Positions 8,035-16,834 are shown, numbered from the stretch's first letter. The stretch: 64,000 bases of DNA from Sinorhizobium medicae (GCF_007827695.1 NZ_VITA01000003.1:186001-250000); one strand, 5' to 3'. Notes: a model not told the origin generated them from the letters alone. A program made the numbers and translations.

Positions 8035-10291
8035 CTTGCCCCTCCTCGACGATGCAATCCACGAGATATCTCCGTCCACTCGGGTTCGCGACGAAACGGA
8101 GTCCGTGGATGTCTGTCTCAAATCCCGGGAATTTTTTGTCGAAACTCCGGGCGTAGACGAGATAGTCCTGGATTGATCTGGTGGCGGCGGTGATCCGCTC
8201 ACCAGGCATGATGAGCGGGATTCCCGGCGGATAGGGTACAATCATGACTGCGAGTGTCCGGCCGATCAGTTCGTCGATATCAATGCTCTCGACGCACCCC
8301 TTGACCAGACGGTTGTAGGCGTCCGCCGGGCGCAGTGCCATTTCGGGTAGCACGGTGTACATCTCGCGCTGGGCATTCGGCACGTCGTCGCTGCGGTACA
8401 CGTCGTGAATTTTCTCGCAAAGATCTCTGAGGCCCATTGTCCGGTAGACGTCCGGATGGGCTGCCGCGAGGGCGGGAAGGGCACGTGAAAGAGGGGCATT
8501 GGCATTATAGAGGTCTTTGAAGTTCAAGAGCTCGGTGATCAGGGTGCTCCACTTGCCCCTTGTGATCCCCATGGAGAAGAGCACCAGGAAAGAGTAGAGC
8601 CCGGTTTTCTCGATTTCGATCCGGCGAGAAGAAAGGAACTTCGTGACGACTGCGGCCGGAATACCATGCTCCAGCATCGTTCCGCCCGCATTGAGCCCGG
8701 GCGAAAGGATTGTGACCTTGATAGGGTCAACCATCACGTGATTCTCAGCCAGGTCTTCGAAGCCATGCCACGCATCACCGGGCTTTAGAACCCAATCCGA
8801 CTTGGCGTCGCTCGGTGCCCGATCCGCGATGGGGGGCTCCCAGACTTCGAACCACCAGGAATCCTGCATCTGTGTCCGCACCGCATTGACGGCTCGGCGG
8901 AAACTCATGGCCTCGTCAATGGTCTCCTGTACCAGCGCCCGCCCGGCCGGCTGCTCCATCATGGCAGCAGCCACGTCGCACGAGGCGATGATCCCATATT
9001 GCGGCGATGTCGATGTGTGCATCATGAACGCTTCGTTGAAGCGTGTGATGTCGAGTTGCTTCGCCTCGGCATGCTGCACATGAAGCATTGAAGCTTGAGA
9101 GAAGGCAGCCAGCAGCTTGTGCGTTGACTGGGTTGCGAATGTTATGGCTTCTTGCGAACGCGCGGGCTTCGTCGAAGAGATCGCGTGATATCCATCGTAG
9201 AATTCGTGAAAATTGGCGTAAGCAAACCAGGCCTCGTCGAAATGCAGTACCTCCACCGCATCGCCGAGCGCCGCTTTGATTCCATCTACGTTGTAGCAGA
9301 GCCCATCATATGTGGAGTTTGTCACCACCATCAGGCGCACTTTACCGTTCGTCTCACCGGCAAACGGACTGGCGGCGATCTTCTGCGCGATTGCCTCCGG
9401 GGTAAACTGCTCCTTCGCAATTGGGCCGATGATGCCGAGGCCGTTGCGTGAGGGCGTCAGGTAAATCGGCGTTGCACCCGTCATGATCAGTGAGTGCAGG
9501 ATAGATTTATGGCAGTTTCGGTCGCAGAGGACGAGGTCGTTGCGAGTGACCATACCGTGCCACACAATCTTATTGGCGGTCGATGTGCCGCCGACAACGA
9601 ACAGCGTCTCGTCCGCACCAAATATGCGCGCAGCATTGCGCTCACCCTCGCCAATCGGCCCAACATGATCGAGGAGCGAACCAACGCTGCCGACGGACAC
9701 AGAAATGTCCGACCTCAATGTGTTCTCTCCGAAAAACGCATAAAAGAGCTGCCCAACCGGGCTCTTGCGAAACGCCACCCCGCCTCCGTGTCCTGGCGTG
9801 TGCCAGGAATAGGCGCCGTGAAGCGTGTATTCCATCAACGCCTTGAACATTGGAGGCGGAAGCCTCTCGAGATAATTCTGCGCCGCGCGCACGATCGCGC
9901 GCGCCATGAATTCCGGAGAATCCTCGAAGAGACGCATGAAGGCATTGGCGTGGCGCAGCACGGGCGCCGGCACCATTTCCGCCGTTGTATCGTCGCCAAA
10001 CAGAAAGATTGGCAGCAGGTTGTTCCGGGAGCGTTTCGCGGCGAGCAGCTCGGCTAAAATCTCCCATCGCGTCGTACTTGATTCCGCCCCGTCGACTGAA
10101 ATCAGCCAGCAGGACTCGGTGTTGAAGACGTTCACGAGGCGGCGTGCATCCTCATAGGTGAGGCCTCCAACGACCCGATAACCTTCCTTTTCAATCGCCT
10201 CTGCGAGGCTGCGCATGCCCCGCCCGGCAGCGTTTTTACCCTCGTAGTCTTCATCGATGACAGCGATGGGGAATGCCTTGTAGAACTCCAT
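8021..10291 (-). CDS. adiA: Acid-type arginine decarboxylase (AdiA-like, PLP-dependent)
   Basis: This 756-residue enzyme has the same length as E. coli AdiA and shares its motifs: TPGHGGGVAFRKSPVG, LCDRNCHKSI, VVTNSTYDGLCYN, LHFDEAWFAYA and LFSMGITRGKW. The PLP lysine is K392 in ATQSTHKLLAAFSQAS. An N-terminal receiver-like wing domain (about 1-130), the catalytic core and the C-terminal domain follow the usual order. It should turn arginine into agmatine and CO2, consuming a proton. Lysine is a less likely substrate; the AdiC-like antiporter 1.3 kb upstream of it favours arginine. It is the first gene of the adiA-speF-potE-binding protein operon, with a perfect FNR/FixK box 79 bp before its start. 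Confidence 0.9.
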   Translation of the reverse strand: MEFYKAFPIAVIDEDYEGKNAAGRGMRSLAEAIEKEGYRVVGGLTYEDARRLVNVFNTESCWLISVDGAESSTTRWEILAELLAAKRSRNNLLPIFLFGDDTTAEMVPAPVLRHANAFMRLFEDSPEFMARAIVRAAQNYLERLPPPMFKALMEYTLHGAYSWHTPGHGGGVAFRKSPVGQLFYAFFGENTLRSDISVSVGSVGSLLDHVGPIGEGERNAARIFGADETLFVVGGTSTANKIVWHGMVTRNDLVLCDRNCHKSILHSLIMTGATPIYLTPSRNGLGIIGPIAKEQFTPEAIAQKIAASPFAGETNGKVRLMVVTNSTYDGLCYNVDGIKAALGDAVEVLHFDEAWFAYANFHEFYDGYHAISSTKPARSQEAITFATQSTHKLLAAFSQASMLHVQHAEAKQLDITRFNEAFMMHTSTSPQYGIIASCDVAAAMMEQPAGRALVQETIDEAMSFRRAVNAVRTQMQDSWWFEVWEPPIADRAPSDAKSDWVLKPGDAWHGFEDLAENHVMVDPIKVTILSPGLNAGGTMLEHGIPAAVVTKFLSSRRIEIEKTGLYSFLVLFSMGITRGKWSTLITELLNFKDLYNANAPLSRALPALAAAHPDVYRTMGLRDLCEKIHDVYRSDDVPNAQREMYTVLPEMALRPADAYNRLVKGCVESIDIDELIGRTLAVMIVPYPPGIPLIMPGERITAATRSIQDYLVYARSFDKKFPGFETDIHGLRFVANPSGRRYLVDCIVEEGQDDTA

Positions 10292-10369
10292 GCTCCCAGG
10301 CTCCTGCGGACGCGGCGGCGAATTCTCAGCTTTCGTTGTAAGTCGTACACGCGCGTCGCTGGCGCGTCG

Positions 10370-10383
10370 TTGATTCCGATCAA
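10370..10383 (-). promoter_or_regulatory. Perfect anaerobox (FNR/FixK site) before adiA-speF-potE
   Basis: TTGATTCCGATCAA matches the FNR/FixK consensus TTGAT-N4-ATCAA at all ten defined bases. It is centred at 10376.5, 79 bp before the adiA start. If it works as a class II site (centre at -41.5), transcription would begin near 10335, and the -10 position holds TACGAC, a 3 of 6 match, so the -10 element is weak. The box itself is seen directly; regulation by FixK, FnrN or a similar protein is inferred. Confidence 0.75.
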
Positions 10384-10496
10384 AACTATGCCCGCGAGCT
10401 TCTATTCGTCCCGTAATCAGGCCGGATAATCGTGTTCGATGGGCGCCGACCGCGGATCGGCGATGGCGACGTCAACGACCCCGGCAGGGCTCGTGC

Positions 10497-11423
10497 TCAC
10501 TCTGCCCACCTCTCGTCCGCCGTGAAAGCGATTGTCAACCAACGATTGTGGCCTTCATCGCCAATAGCAATCCCAATCTCATCTCGAATTCGGTCCCACG
10601 ACTCTAAAGGTTGAGGTGGAAAGTTGCGGGGCACGATGAAATGAAGCTCTATCTGCTTGGCGCGCCCAACCCTGGCGACGTATGCCCGGTAAGAAACAAA
10701 GCCCTGCTTCCGCACCGTTTCGTCGGCGATGCGCTCCACCCGAGCCCTGAGCTCGTTTGGGGTGATCAGCAGGATATCGGCGAGAGCCGACTTAACCGTA
10801 CCGATCGGCAGGGGGATGATGACGATGCAGACACAAGCCAACACCACGGGATCGACGTATGACGTGATCCAATGCAATGCCGTTTCCTGGACCGCATGGC
10901 CGATTATGAAAGCGACCAGAAGCGCCGAGGCGATGCCCCCCGACATGATCCAGGCCTTGACGTCAAGCGCGATGAAATTCGATCGGAGCCCGCGATTAGC
11001 TCGCACACCGATCACCGCCATCATCGTACAAATGAACACGGTGACGGCAGCATAGGCAATGGCGAACCCGAACTGGAGCTGATGGCCCCCTTTCAGAACG
11101 CTGGTCAGCGCATTGATCAACGCATAAACGGCGATGGCCATCAGCAATGTACCGTTGAGAAGCAAGACGATCGGCTCGAGGTGCCAAAACCCCATCGTGA
11201 AACGATCCCGCATACGGCCGGGCAACGCATTGCCCGTTGCCGATACCGCAATCAGTCTGGAAACCCAAAGCGCCAAGACAGTCATCCCGGCATCGGCGAG
11301 CGAGTAGACGCCGTCAAATGTGATGGAGAATGATCCGGACAGAAGACCCAGGATAACTCCAAATGCCGCGACGACAACAGTGGCGGCGATGGAAGCCCGA
11401 AGGAAGGTCTGCTCGTTGAACAT
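10497..11423 (-). CDS. Cation diffusion facilitator (CDF) family transporter
   Basis: This 308-residue protein has about six hydrophobic segments followed by a C-terminal cytoplasmic domain of roughly 90 residues, the layout of CDF metal exporters. Recognisable parts are SITFDGVYSLADAGMTV (usually the HxxxD metal site region), FGFAIAYAAVTVFIC, and YVDPVVLACVCI, which holds the Asp of the second site. In the first site the usual His appears to be replaced (DGVYSLAD, Asp at both ends), so the metal preference may differ from the zinc exporters. The start at 11423 has CGAGGG 5 bases upstream and is preferred over a GTG nine codons earlier. It lies 145 bp after the AdiC-like gene on the same strand. 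Confidence 0.8.
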   Translation of the reverse strand: MFNEQTFLRASIAATVVVAAFGVILGLLSGSFSITFDGVYSLADAGMTVLALWVSRLIAVSATGNALPGRMRDRFTMGFWHLEPIVLLLNGTLLMAIAVYALINALTSVLKGGHQLQFGFAIAYAAVTVFICTMMAVIGVRANRGLRSNFIALDVKAWIMSGGIASALLVAFIIGHAVQETALHWITSYVDPVVLACVCIVIIPLPIGTVKSALADILLITPNELRARVERIADETVRKQGFVSYRAYVARVGRAKQIELHFIVPRNFPPQPLESWDRIRDEIGIAIGDEGHNRWLTIAFTADERWAE

Positions 11424-11568
11424 ATCGCCCTCGAGTACGGAACGAACCACACACCGGTACCAGGCGCTGCTGCCTGCCTGGAGCGGGATGAAGGAAAGTG
11501 CGCGCGGTTTTCCACCCGCATCCGCTCTAAGTCATCGCGATCAATCAGGCGTCAGGCCACGGCCAGGA

Positions 11569-12894
11569 TCATTGGCCGAAATCACCCGGCACGAAGCTCC
11601 GCCGTCGCTGCCATATGTAAACGGGGATGCTCAGCAACAGCAGCATCAGTCCATAGAGGACAGGCTCCGCACCACAGCCGTAAAGCGTGAACATTGCAAA
11701 AGCGAAGCCAACAAGCTCGATAAGGGTTACACGCGGTATTACAGTCCCTCCGCTAACCCGTGCGGAGACGAGACTGCTGGCAAGAGCGCAGAACGCATAA
11801 GGTATAACGGCCGTCATTGTGCTCAAGCCGACGAATAGCCGATAAATGGATGAGAAGCCCTCGGAACCGGCTGCCTGAACAAGCACGAGAATTGTCGCCA
11901 GAGTCGCCGAAACGACAATCCCCGTGGCGGGCACATTTCGCGCCGAGAGCCGGCTGAACAGCGGTGGAAACAATCCGTCTCGCGCCGCCGCCATTGGCAC
12001 CTGCCCCATCAGCAAGGTCCAGCCGTTCAGCGCTCCGATCGACGACAGGACAACTGCCAGAGAAATCGCTAGTTCACCGGCCGGTCCCCACATTCTCCTT
12101 GCTGCCTCGGAGAAAGGTGCTACCGAGTGGACGAGCTCCTCTCTCGGCACCAACCCCATAACGACAATGGTGCCGAGAACGTACAGCGTTACAGCAATGG
12201 AGATTCCAAGCACCGTTGAACGCGGGATCGTACGTTCGGCGTCGCGCACATCGCCAGCGGGCACCGTGGCAGATTCAAGCCCCAGATAGGCGAACATGGT
12301 GAGCGGCGCCAACGCAGCGCTCGCCTGAAGGAGCGGCTGGCCGCTCGGATTGAAGTCGGCGAAGTGGGAGAAATCGATGTAAAACAAGCCCAGCAGCGCG
12401 ACTGCCCCGAACGGGATCATCTTAGCGTAGGTGGTGATTTCCGAGAAGAGCCCTGCCGCGTGGACGCCGCGTAAGTTGACGAGCACGACAAGCCAGATCA
12501 CGCTCAACGTGAGCAGCGTCGCCGTTCCGCGCCCGCGGAGGATCGGAAAAAAATCGATGACCACGCCGGCGAACGCCACTGCGATAACGGGCAGCGACGC
12601 CCAGATGGAAATCCAATATCCCCAAGCGATAAGAAATCCCGGAAAGTCTCCATAGGCTATGCGCGTATATGCATAAGGCCCTCCGACCGCCGGGGAGAGC
12701 TTTGCGAGCCGTGCGAACGTCAGCCCGAGACAGATCGCACCCGCTCCCATCACGATCCAGATGACGATAGCGAGATTGCCGTAGGGAGCAACTGCCGCCG
12801 GCGAGAGGTAGAAGCCGGAGCCGACCATGTTACCGACGACGATGGCGGTACAGGCGGCCAGACCCAGGCTCTTGCCACTTGACGGTGCTGACAT
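11569..12894 (-). CDS. adiC: AdiC-like arginine/agmatine antiporter (APC superfamily)
   Basis: This 441-residue protein has about twelve membrane segments. It carries the APC signature GNMVGSGFYLSP in its first helix, as in AdiC (GNIMGSGVFLLP). It also has FAYLGLESATVPAG, which corresponds to the AdiC segment FIGVESASVAAG, and GWTLLMGQVPMAAARDGLFPPLF, which includes the substrate-gating tryptophan region of AdiC. Exchange of external arginine for internal agmatine would complete the circuit with the decarboxylase encoded at 8021-10291. The assignment is by motif similarity; a more general basic amino-acid exchanger is possible. An AAAGG-like ribosome site lies about 10 bases upstream. No anaerobox was found before this gene. 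Confidence 0.75.
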   Translation of the reverse strand: MSAPSSGKSLGLAACTAIVVGNMVGSGFYLSPAAVAPYGNLAIVIWIVMGAGAICLGLTFARLAKLSPAVGGPYAYTRIAYGDFPGFLIAWGYWISIWASLPVIAVAFAGVVIDFFPILRGRGTATLLTLSVIWLVVLVNLRGVHAAGLFSEITTYAKMIPFGAVALLGLFYIDFSHFADFNPSGQPLLQASAALAPLTMFAYLGLESATVPAGDVRDAERTIPRSTVLGISIAVTLYVLGTIVVMGLVPREELVHSVAPFSEAARRMWGPAGELAISLAVVLSSIGALNGWTLLMGQVPMAAARDGLFPPLFSRLSARNVPATGIVVSATLATILVLVQAAGSEGFSSIYRLFVGLSTMTAVIPYAFCALASSLVSARVSGGTVIPRVTLIELVGFAFAMFTLYGCGAEPVLYGLMLLLLSIPVYIWQRRRSFVPGDFGQ

Positions 12895-13290
12895 CGGCTC
12901 AACCTTTCGAGAGCGGGGCCCAGAAATGTATCAATGATGAGCGCTGACCTGCGTTGCCGGTGTGGCGCGGAGAAGCATGGGGGGACTGGAATCTGATCTT
13001 GGAAACGGCTCCTTTAACTGTTTCGATCGCCCATCAAGGTGAACGAAGATACCAATTCAGCAGCGCATCCGAGATCGACAACGCTCGATGCGGCAACAGC
13101 CTGCGTCAACGTCGCCTAGAGCCCTCGACACCAACGCGCACGGCCGGGACCATCCCGTATCGGTGCCATGCTCCCCTCCAGGCGACGGCGCAAACCTCCT
13201 GCATGCATTGCTCTACCGTCTGTAGAGCATGCCACTCCATGGATCCTCTCGCATTGATCGCAGTCAAGTGTGCGCGCAGGCGATACCGAC
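12895..13290. other. 396-bp gap with one hairpin (13210-13230)
   Basis: No convincing gene was found here; the short frames present have neither ribosome sites nor recognisable sequence. An 8-bp perfect stem, TGCTCTAC at 13210-13217 and GTAGAGCA at 13223-13230 around a 5-base loop, lies about 60 bp beyond the stop of the 168-aa gene. It could help end its transcript, although no T-run follows. The part next to adiC presumably holds its promoter, which I could not place. Confidence 0.5.
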
Positions 13291-13797
13291 CTAGTTAGCC
13301 TCCTGGCAGGCGCGCATGGCCTGCATTGCAGCGTCGGTTCCGGCAAGGCTCAGCGCGAAAGGCTGGCGCCCTTCCGGCGTGATCGTCAGCGTCTTCATCT
13401 TGGCAAGATCGTAGATGAAGTCTGGATTGTTGACCCAAACGTAAGCTCCATCGAATCCCTCCAGCTGCTGACCGGTTGCCTCCCCACTGAATTTCTGGCC
13501 GTCAACGTCGAATATCACCGAGCGTTTCTCACCACTGCCAACGTTTGCCGCCAACTTTGTGTAGAGTGCCATGTAGCCGCGTCTGCCGGTCGTCTCGTCT
13601 ATGCCCATGAGAACCTGCATATCATCACCCAACTTCTTCGCGATCAGGCAGCCGGGGCCCATGTCCCCTCTCACAATGATATCCCAGCCTGCCGCAGTGC
13701 CGTACTTCTTCATGTTCTGTGCCTGGACCACTGTTCCACTGCAGAGAAGGCTCACTGCCGTCGCCACTACGATGCGCGTTATGGGGGTTGGCTTCAT
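13291..13797 (-). CDS. Exported protein of unknown function, 168 aa
   Basis: The product begins with a signal peptide (basic MKPTPITR, hydrophobic VVATAVSLLC, cleavage near VVQAQ). The mature part of about 140 residues contains GWDIIVRGDMGPGCLIAKK and repeated beta-type segments ending in a cysteine (MRACQEAN). A beta-rich exported domain with two cysteines recalls proteins of the invasion-associated locus B type, but I do not recognise a firm family. The start has AAGGAGGAG about 8 bases upstream, and the longer upstream frame has no such site. It lies 213 bp after the DUF2950 gene on the same strand. Confidence 0.75.
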   Translation of the reverse strand: MKPTPITRIVVATAVSLLCSGTVVQAQNMKKYGTAAGWDIIVRGDMGPGCLIAKKLGDDMQVLMGIDETTGRRGYMALYTKLAANVGSGEKRSVIFDVDGQKFSGEATGQQLEGFDGAYVWVNNPDFIYDLAKMKTLTITPEGRQPFALSLAGTDAAMQAMRACQEAN

Positions 13798-14010
13798 AAC
13801 ATTACTCCTCCTTGTTTCAGCCGTGCCGGTACGGCCAGGCTGTTTCTGATGGCGGGTATGAAATCTTTGATCTAGCCAAGCCAGACACTCGTGCTTGCCT
13901 GCGTCTGCCCGGGGGCAATAGGATCTGCGTCTTCCAGCGCCAGCGCGGCGCCGATCCAACGAGCTTCATTGGATATGCGGTATGCTCAATCGACTTAGAT
14001 CTATCGTGAT

Positions 14011-14961
14011 CTAGTCGGTAACCACGCTCCATTTTTCATCCGGATCGAAACGATCTATGAATGGCACGATTTCCCCGGTGCTCGGACCAAGGTCTCGTTC
14101 ATAGACGATGCCCTGCTGATTGATGACGAAGGTCTTGACCCCTGTTTCGGCATAGTTGACCGGCCAGGCGACCAGCGCGAAGCCGGCGATCATGTTGCCG
14201 TTGATGGTGTAATCGTATTTGCCGCCGGCGATATTCTCACCTTGAGAGGTCAGGATCCGAAAGCGGTATCCGTAATAGCCCTCTCCAGTCCTTGCCTTCT
14301 CGAGCGCCGCCTCGCTGATGGCCTCACCGACCGGGCTTTCGCCGTTCCCCTGATCTGCCGGCCAGTAAAGCCCATCCGTCTGGCCTGGGCTGCTGATCAG
14401 CTTCTGGGCGTATTCGAAAACTCCGTCGCCATCGCGGTCCTGCGATACATAATCCTTCTGCGCCTCGATATAGGCGCGCGCGGTCTCGATCGCCTCCAGT
14501 TCGTTCTCGCCAACGCGTCGGTTGACGATCTCCTCCAGTCCAACATAGGTGTCGAAAGCCCATTTGCCGCCCTCGTCCTTGGCGAGCGGAAACGGCAGTG
14601 GCCAGAGCCGGTCGCCGATGACGATGATCTTGCGGTCGTCAAGATCGCGCACGACGATGTTGCGGGCCGCACCCTCTCGAACCAGATTGAAGGTCTCCAT
14701 CGCTCCTTCGCCCGTCTTCAGCTTTGCGGCGTTCAGCCCCAGAAGTCGTGCAAGCCCGTCGAAGTCGTTGGCGGCAAGGACCGATTTGAATGCTTCCACC
14801 GCCTTCGACGGATCATCGAAGATTGGCGGATCTTCCGCAGCAGCATAATCCTCCAGGTCCGCCAAATCCTGTGTCTGGGCGAAAGATGCCTCTATCGGGC
14901 CAACGACGGGCGCAAGCGAGATCGCCGATCCCAGGAGAAGTGTGTGCAAGATCTTGATCAT
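14011..14961 (-). CDS. DUF2950 family exported protein
   Basis: This 316-residue protein has a signal peptide (MIKILHTLLLGSAISLAPVV, cleaved near SFAQ). The mature part contains features typical of DUF2950: an N-terminal FDDPSKAVEAFKSVLAAND, a central QDRDGDGVFEYAQKLISSPG and a C-terminal GYYGYRFRILTSQG with NMIAGFALVAWPV. The function is unknown; the QDRDGDGV segment looks like an acidic metal-binding loop. It lies 20 bp after the DUF3300 gene, the usual partner of DUF2950 genes, so the two form an operon. GGAG about 8 bases before the ATG supports the start. Confidence 0.85.
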   Translation of the reverse strand: MIKILHTLLLGSAISLAPVVGPIEASFAQTQDLADLEDYAAAEDPPIFDDPSKAVEAFKSVLAANDFDGLARLLGLNAAKLKTGEGAMETFNLVREGAARNIVVRDLDDRKIIVIGDRLWPLPFPLAKDEGGKWAFDTYVGLEEIVNRRVGENELEAIETARAYIEAQKDYVSQDRDGDGVFEYAQKLISSPGQTDGLYWPADQGNGESPVGEAISEAALEKARTGEGYYGYRFRILTSQGENIAGGKYDYTINGNMIAGFALVAWPVNYAETGVKTFVINQQGIVYERDLGPSTGEIVPFIDRFDPDEKWSVVTD

Positions 14962-14981
14962 GTTCTATCTCCAGTAACCGC

Positions 14982-16379
14982 TCAGCGCCTGCCACCCCCG
15001 CGTCCGCCACCCCCGCGTCCGCCACCGCCACGTCCTCCCATCGGCGGCCGGCTGCCGCCGCGACTCATCTGCGGCCGCCCGCCGCCTCGTTGCCCGCCGC
15101 CCATGCTGTGGCCGCCGCGCCTTGAGGCAGACACCTCCCGCCGGCCGGAGTTGACGTTGCCTAGCCCGGACGGTTTTTTCGGCCTGTTCTGCGCCTTCGA
15201 AGCCATCTTCTTCTTGCCTGCTGGCCGATTGGCCGAGGACTTCTTACCCTTGGGGCGGTTGACACCGGCTTTCGCGCCGGTGGACTTCGCCTTTGCCACC
15301 GCCTGTCCGCCGCCGGGCTTTGCGGTTGGACGCGCGGCGGCGTCCCGTCTCGGCTGCGCCTTCAGCCCCTCGAGCGTGCTCTTGCGAACGTCCTTTAGTT
15401 GGCTGGCGCCACCGCCCGGTCCCGACTTCAACCGATCGCGATTGATCTCGGTGGCGCGGTTACGAATGTTGTTGTCGCCGTTCGCCTTGATATTGTTTTT
15501 CAAGTTCGTCCTGTCCAGCTTCTGGAGCTGGTCGCGATCGAACTTCAGCTTGCTGCGGTCGACATTTTTCCAATCGATGTCGTTCCACTTGACCTTGCCG
15601 TCTATATCGACGTTGTTGAAGCAATTGTCGCAGTCCACATCAATGTCGCCGCCCCAGTCTCCGCCCCAGACCCCCCAGTCGTCCCAGTCGACGATAGCGC
15701 CAAAGACCGCACCGGTGACTGCTCCGGCAAAAAAGGCTGCGCCCGGGTAGTAATAGGAGGGATAGGGCGTGTCATAGTAGTCGATGGGCACCGGCGCGTA
15801 ATCCGGCTCGTACAACATTTCCGGAGGATACTGCGGCACGTAGATAGTCTCCGGATTTGCCGACTGGATGATGATGTTGTCCCCCTCCTGGACCACCATC
15901 ATCTTGTCGTCCGATTTGATAATGTCCTTGGCTACCGCCTCGTCGCGCAACTGCTGGATCGCAATCAGCACGTCCTTTTGCTGATAGGCGACCGCCTGAC
16001 CGAAGGCCTGCGTCCATTCAAGATCGTCACTCATCATCTTGACGACGTCTGGATAGTTCAGCAGCGAAATTACGCTGCCATCCCAGGCTTCCTTCGGCTT
16101 CAGGTCGGGCTTCTTTTTGTGGTTCTCAAGAAATCGGTCCGCCTCGACGATCTGTAAGGGGTATAGCGATACGGCTGAAATCAGCGCAACCAGTTCGTCC
16201 GGGTAGAGCGCAATCCGCGCCACCAGCACCTCCAGTTCGTCGTCAGTCAACGGCTCCGGGGTTGTTGCCGCGGTACCGGTTTCAGCTTTCATCGATTCTT
16301 GTGCAAGCGAGCCGTTGACTTGCATCGACAGCATGAGCGTTATTGCGCCCGCAAGTGCAAGGGTCGTCCCTCTAATCAT
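14982..16379 (-). CDS. DUF3300 family exported protein with glycine/arginine-rich tail
   Basis: This 465-residue protein has a signal peptide (IRGTTLALAGAITLMLS, cleaved near SLAQ) and an N-terminal DUF3300 domain of roughly residues 40-210, with IALYPDELVALISAVSLYPLQ, cut here as IALYPDELVALISAVSLYPL, and PETIYVPQYPPEMLYEPDY. A tyrosine- and proline-rich segment follows, then a basic region rich in K, R, N and D, and finally a low-complexity tail of GGRGG repeats from about residue 425. The tail is encoded by a near-perfect tandem DNA repeat around 14985-15030. The chosen start (MIRGTT) has GGGAGG 8 bases upstream. Function unknown; it is probably envelope-associated and coupled to the DUF2950 gene downstream. 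Confidence 0.85.
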   Translation of the reverse strand: MIRGTTLALAGAITLMLSMQVNGSLAQESMKAETGTAATTPEPLTDDELEVLVARIALYPDELVALISAVSLYPLQIVEADRFLENHKKKPDLKPKEAWDGSVISLLNYPDVVKMMSDDLEWTQAFGQAVAYQQKDVLIAIQQLRDEAVAKDIIKSDDKMMVVQEGDNIIIQSANPETIYVPQYPPEMLYEPDYAPVPIDYYDTPYPSYYYPGAAFFAGAVTGAVFGAIVDWDDWGVWGGDWGGDIDVDCDNCFNNVDIDGKVKWNDIDWKNVDRSKLKFDRDQLQKLDRTNLKNNIKANGDNNIRNRATEINRDRLKSGPGGGASQLKDVRKSTLEGLKAQPRRDAAARPTAKPGGGQAVAKAKSTGAKAGVNRPKGKKSSANRPAGKKKMASKAQNRPKKPSGLGNVNSGRREVSASRRGGHSMGGGQRGGGRPQMSRGGSRPPMGGRGGGGRGGGGRGGGRR

Positions 16380-16496
16380 CTTTCCGCCTCCCAAGGCCGG
16401 GCCTTTCGCGATTATCAACATGCGAGCTATGCGAGCCCGGTCCGCGATTGCAGCGTCAGACCTGACCCTCAGTGGCGTCTCTGCATCCGCATCAGG

Positions 16497-16757
16497 TTAC
16501 GGGCGAACGGTGGGCGTCGGTTCGCGCGCTGCTGGGGCCGGCTTCGGCACGGACCCCGTAGACGATGGAGGCGGTTCCTTGGTGGCGGCCCTACGCTTCA
16601 GGAGGTAAGTATTAATGGGTTGTCTTTTTCCGTCGATTTGGCGTTGGTTGATGTCGATGCCCTCATAATACTCGTCTGCAGCTGCTGGCACGGCGGCGCC
16701 CAGCAATAAACAGAAGGCGGCCACCATCCTCGCCGGAATGATTGGTATCGTGCTCAT
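16497..16757 (-). CDS. Small exported protein, 86 aa, unknown function
   Basis: The product has a signal peptide (MSTIPIIPARMVAAFCLLLG, cleaved near PAAADE), then DEYYEGIDINQRQIDGKRQ and a proline-rich tail. No family is recognised. The start at 16757 is chosen because AAGGA lies about 8 bases upstream and because the likely transcription start from the anaerobox at 16821-16834 (near 16786) would exclude the ATG twelve codons earlier. It is divergent from arcA and followed, 117 bp later, by the DUF3300-DUF2950 pair on the same strand. Confidence 0.65.
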   Translation of the reverse strand: MSTIPIIPARMVAAFCLLLGAAVPAAADEYYEGIDINQRQIDGKRQPINTYLLKRRAATKEPPPSSTGSVPKPAPAAREPTPTVRP

Positions 16758-16820
16758 TTTCTGATTCCTTCGCTGCGATTGGCGCAGACTCATTTTTAGT
16801 TAGTGCCGAACGACAAGTCG

Positions 16821-16834
16821 TTGATCGTGGTCAA
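16821..16834 (-). promoter_or_regulatory. Anaerobox with spaced -10 element before the 86-aa exported protein
   Basis: TTGATCGTGGTCAA matches TTGA-N6-TCAA exactly and the ten-base FNR/FixK consensus at nine positions. It is centred at 16827.5. For a class II site on the minus strand, transcription would start near 16786, and the -10 hexamer at 16793-16798 reads TAAAAA, a 4 of 6 match at the right distance. The site lies 296 bp before arcA, so its main target is more likely the 86-aa gene. Confidence 0.65.

Noticed and set aside
11531-11544. Third possible anaerobox in this area, GTCATCGCGATCAA, before the CDF gene
   Set aside because: Only eight of ten positions match, TTGA-N6-TCAA is not met, and the -10 position at the class II spacing holds ACCGCG.
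14242-15750. Long plus-strand frame of 502 codons, proline-rich in the middle
   Set aside because: It is the antisense of the DUF2950-DUF3300 genes, kept open by their G+C-rich repeats. It has no ribosome site and no recognisable domain.
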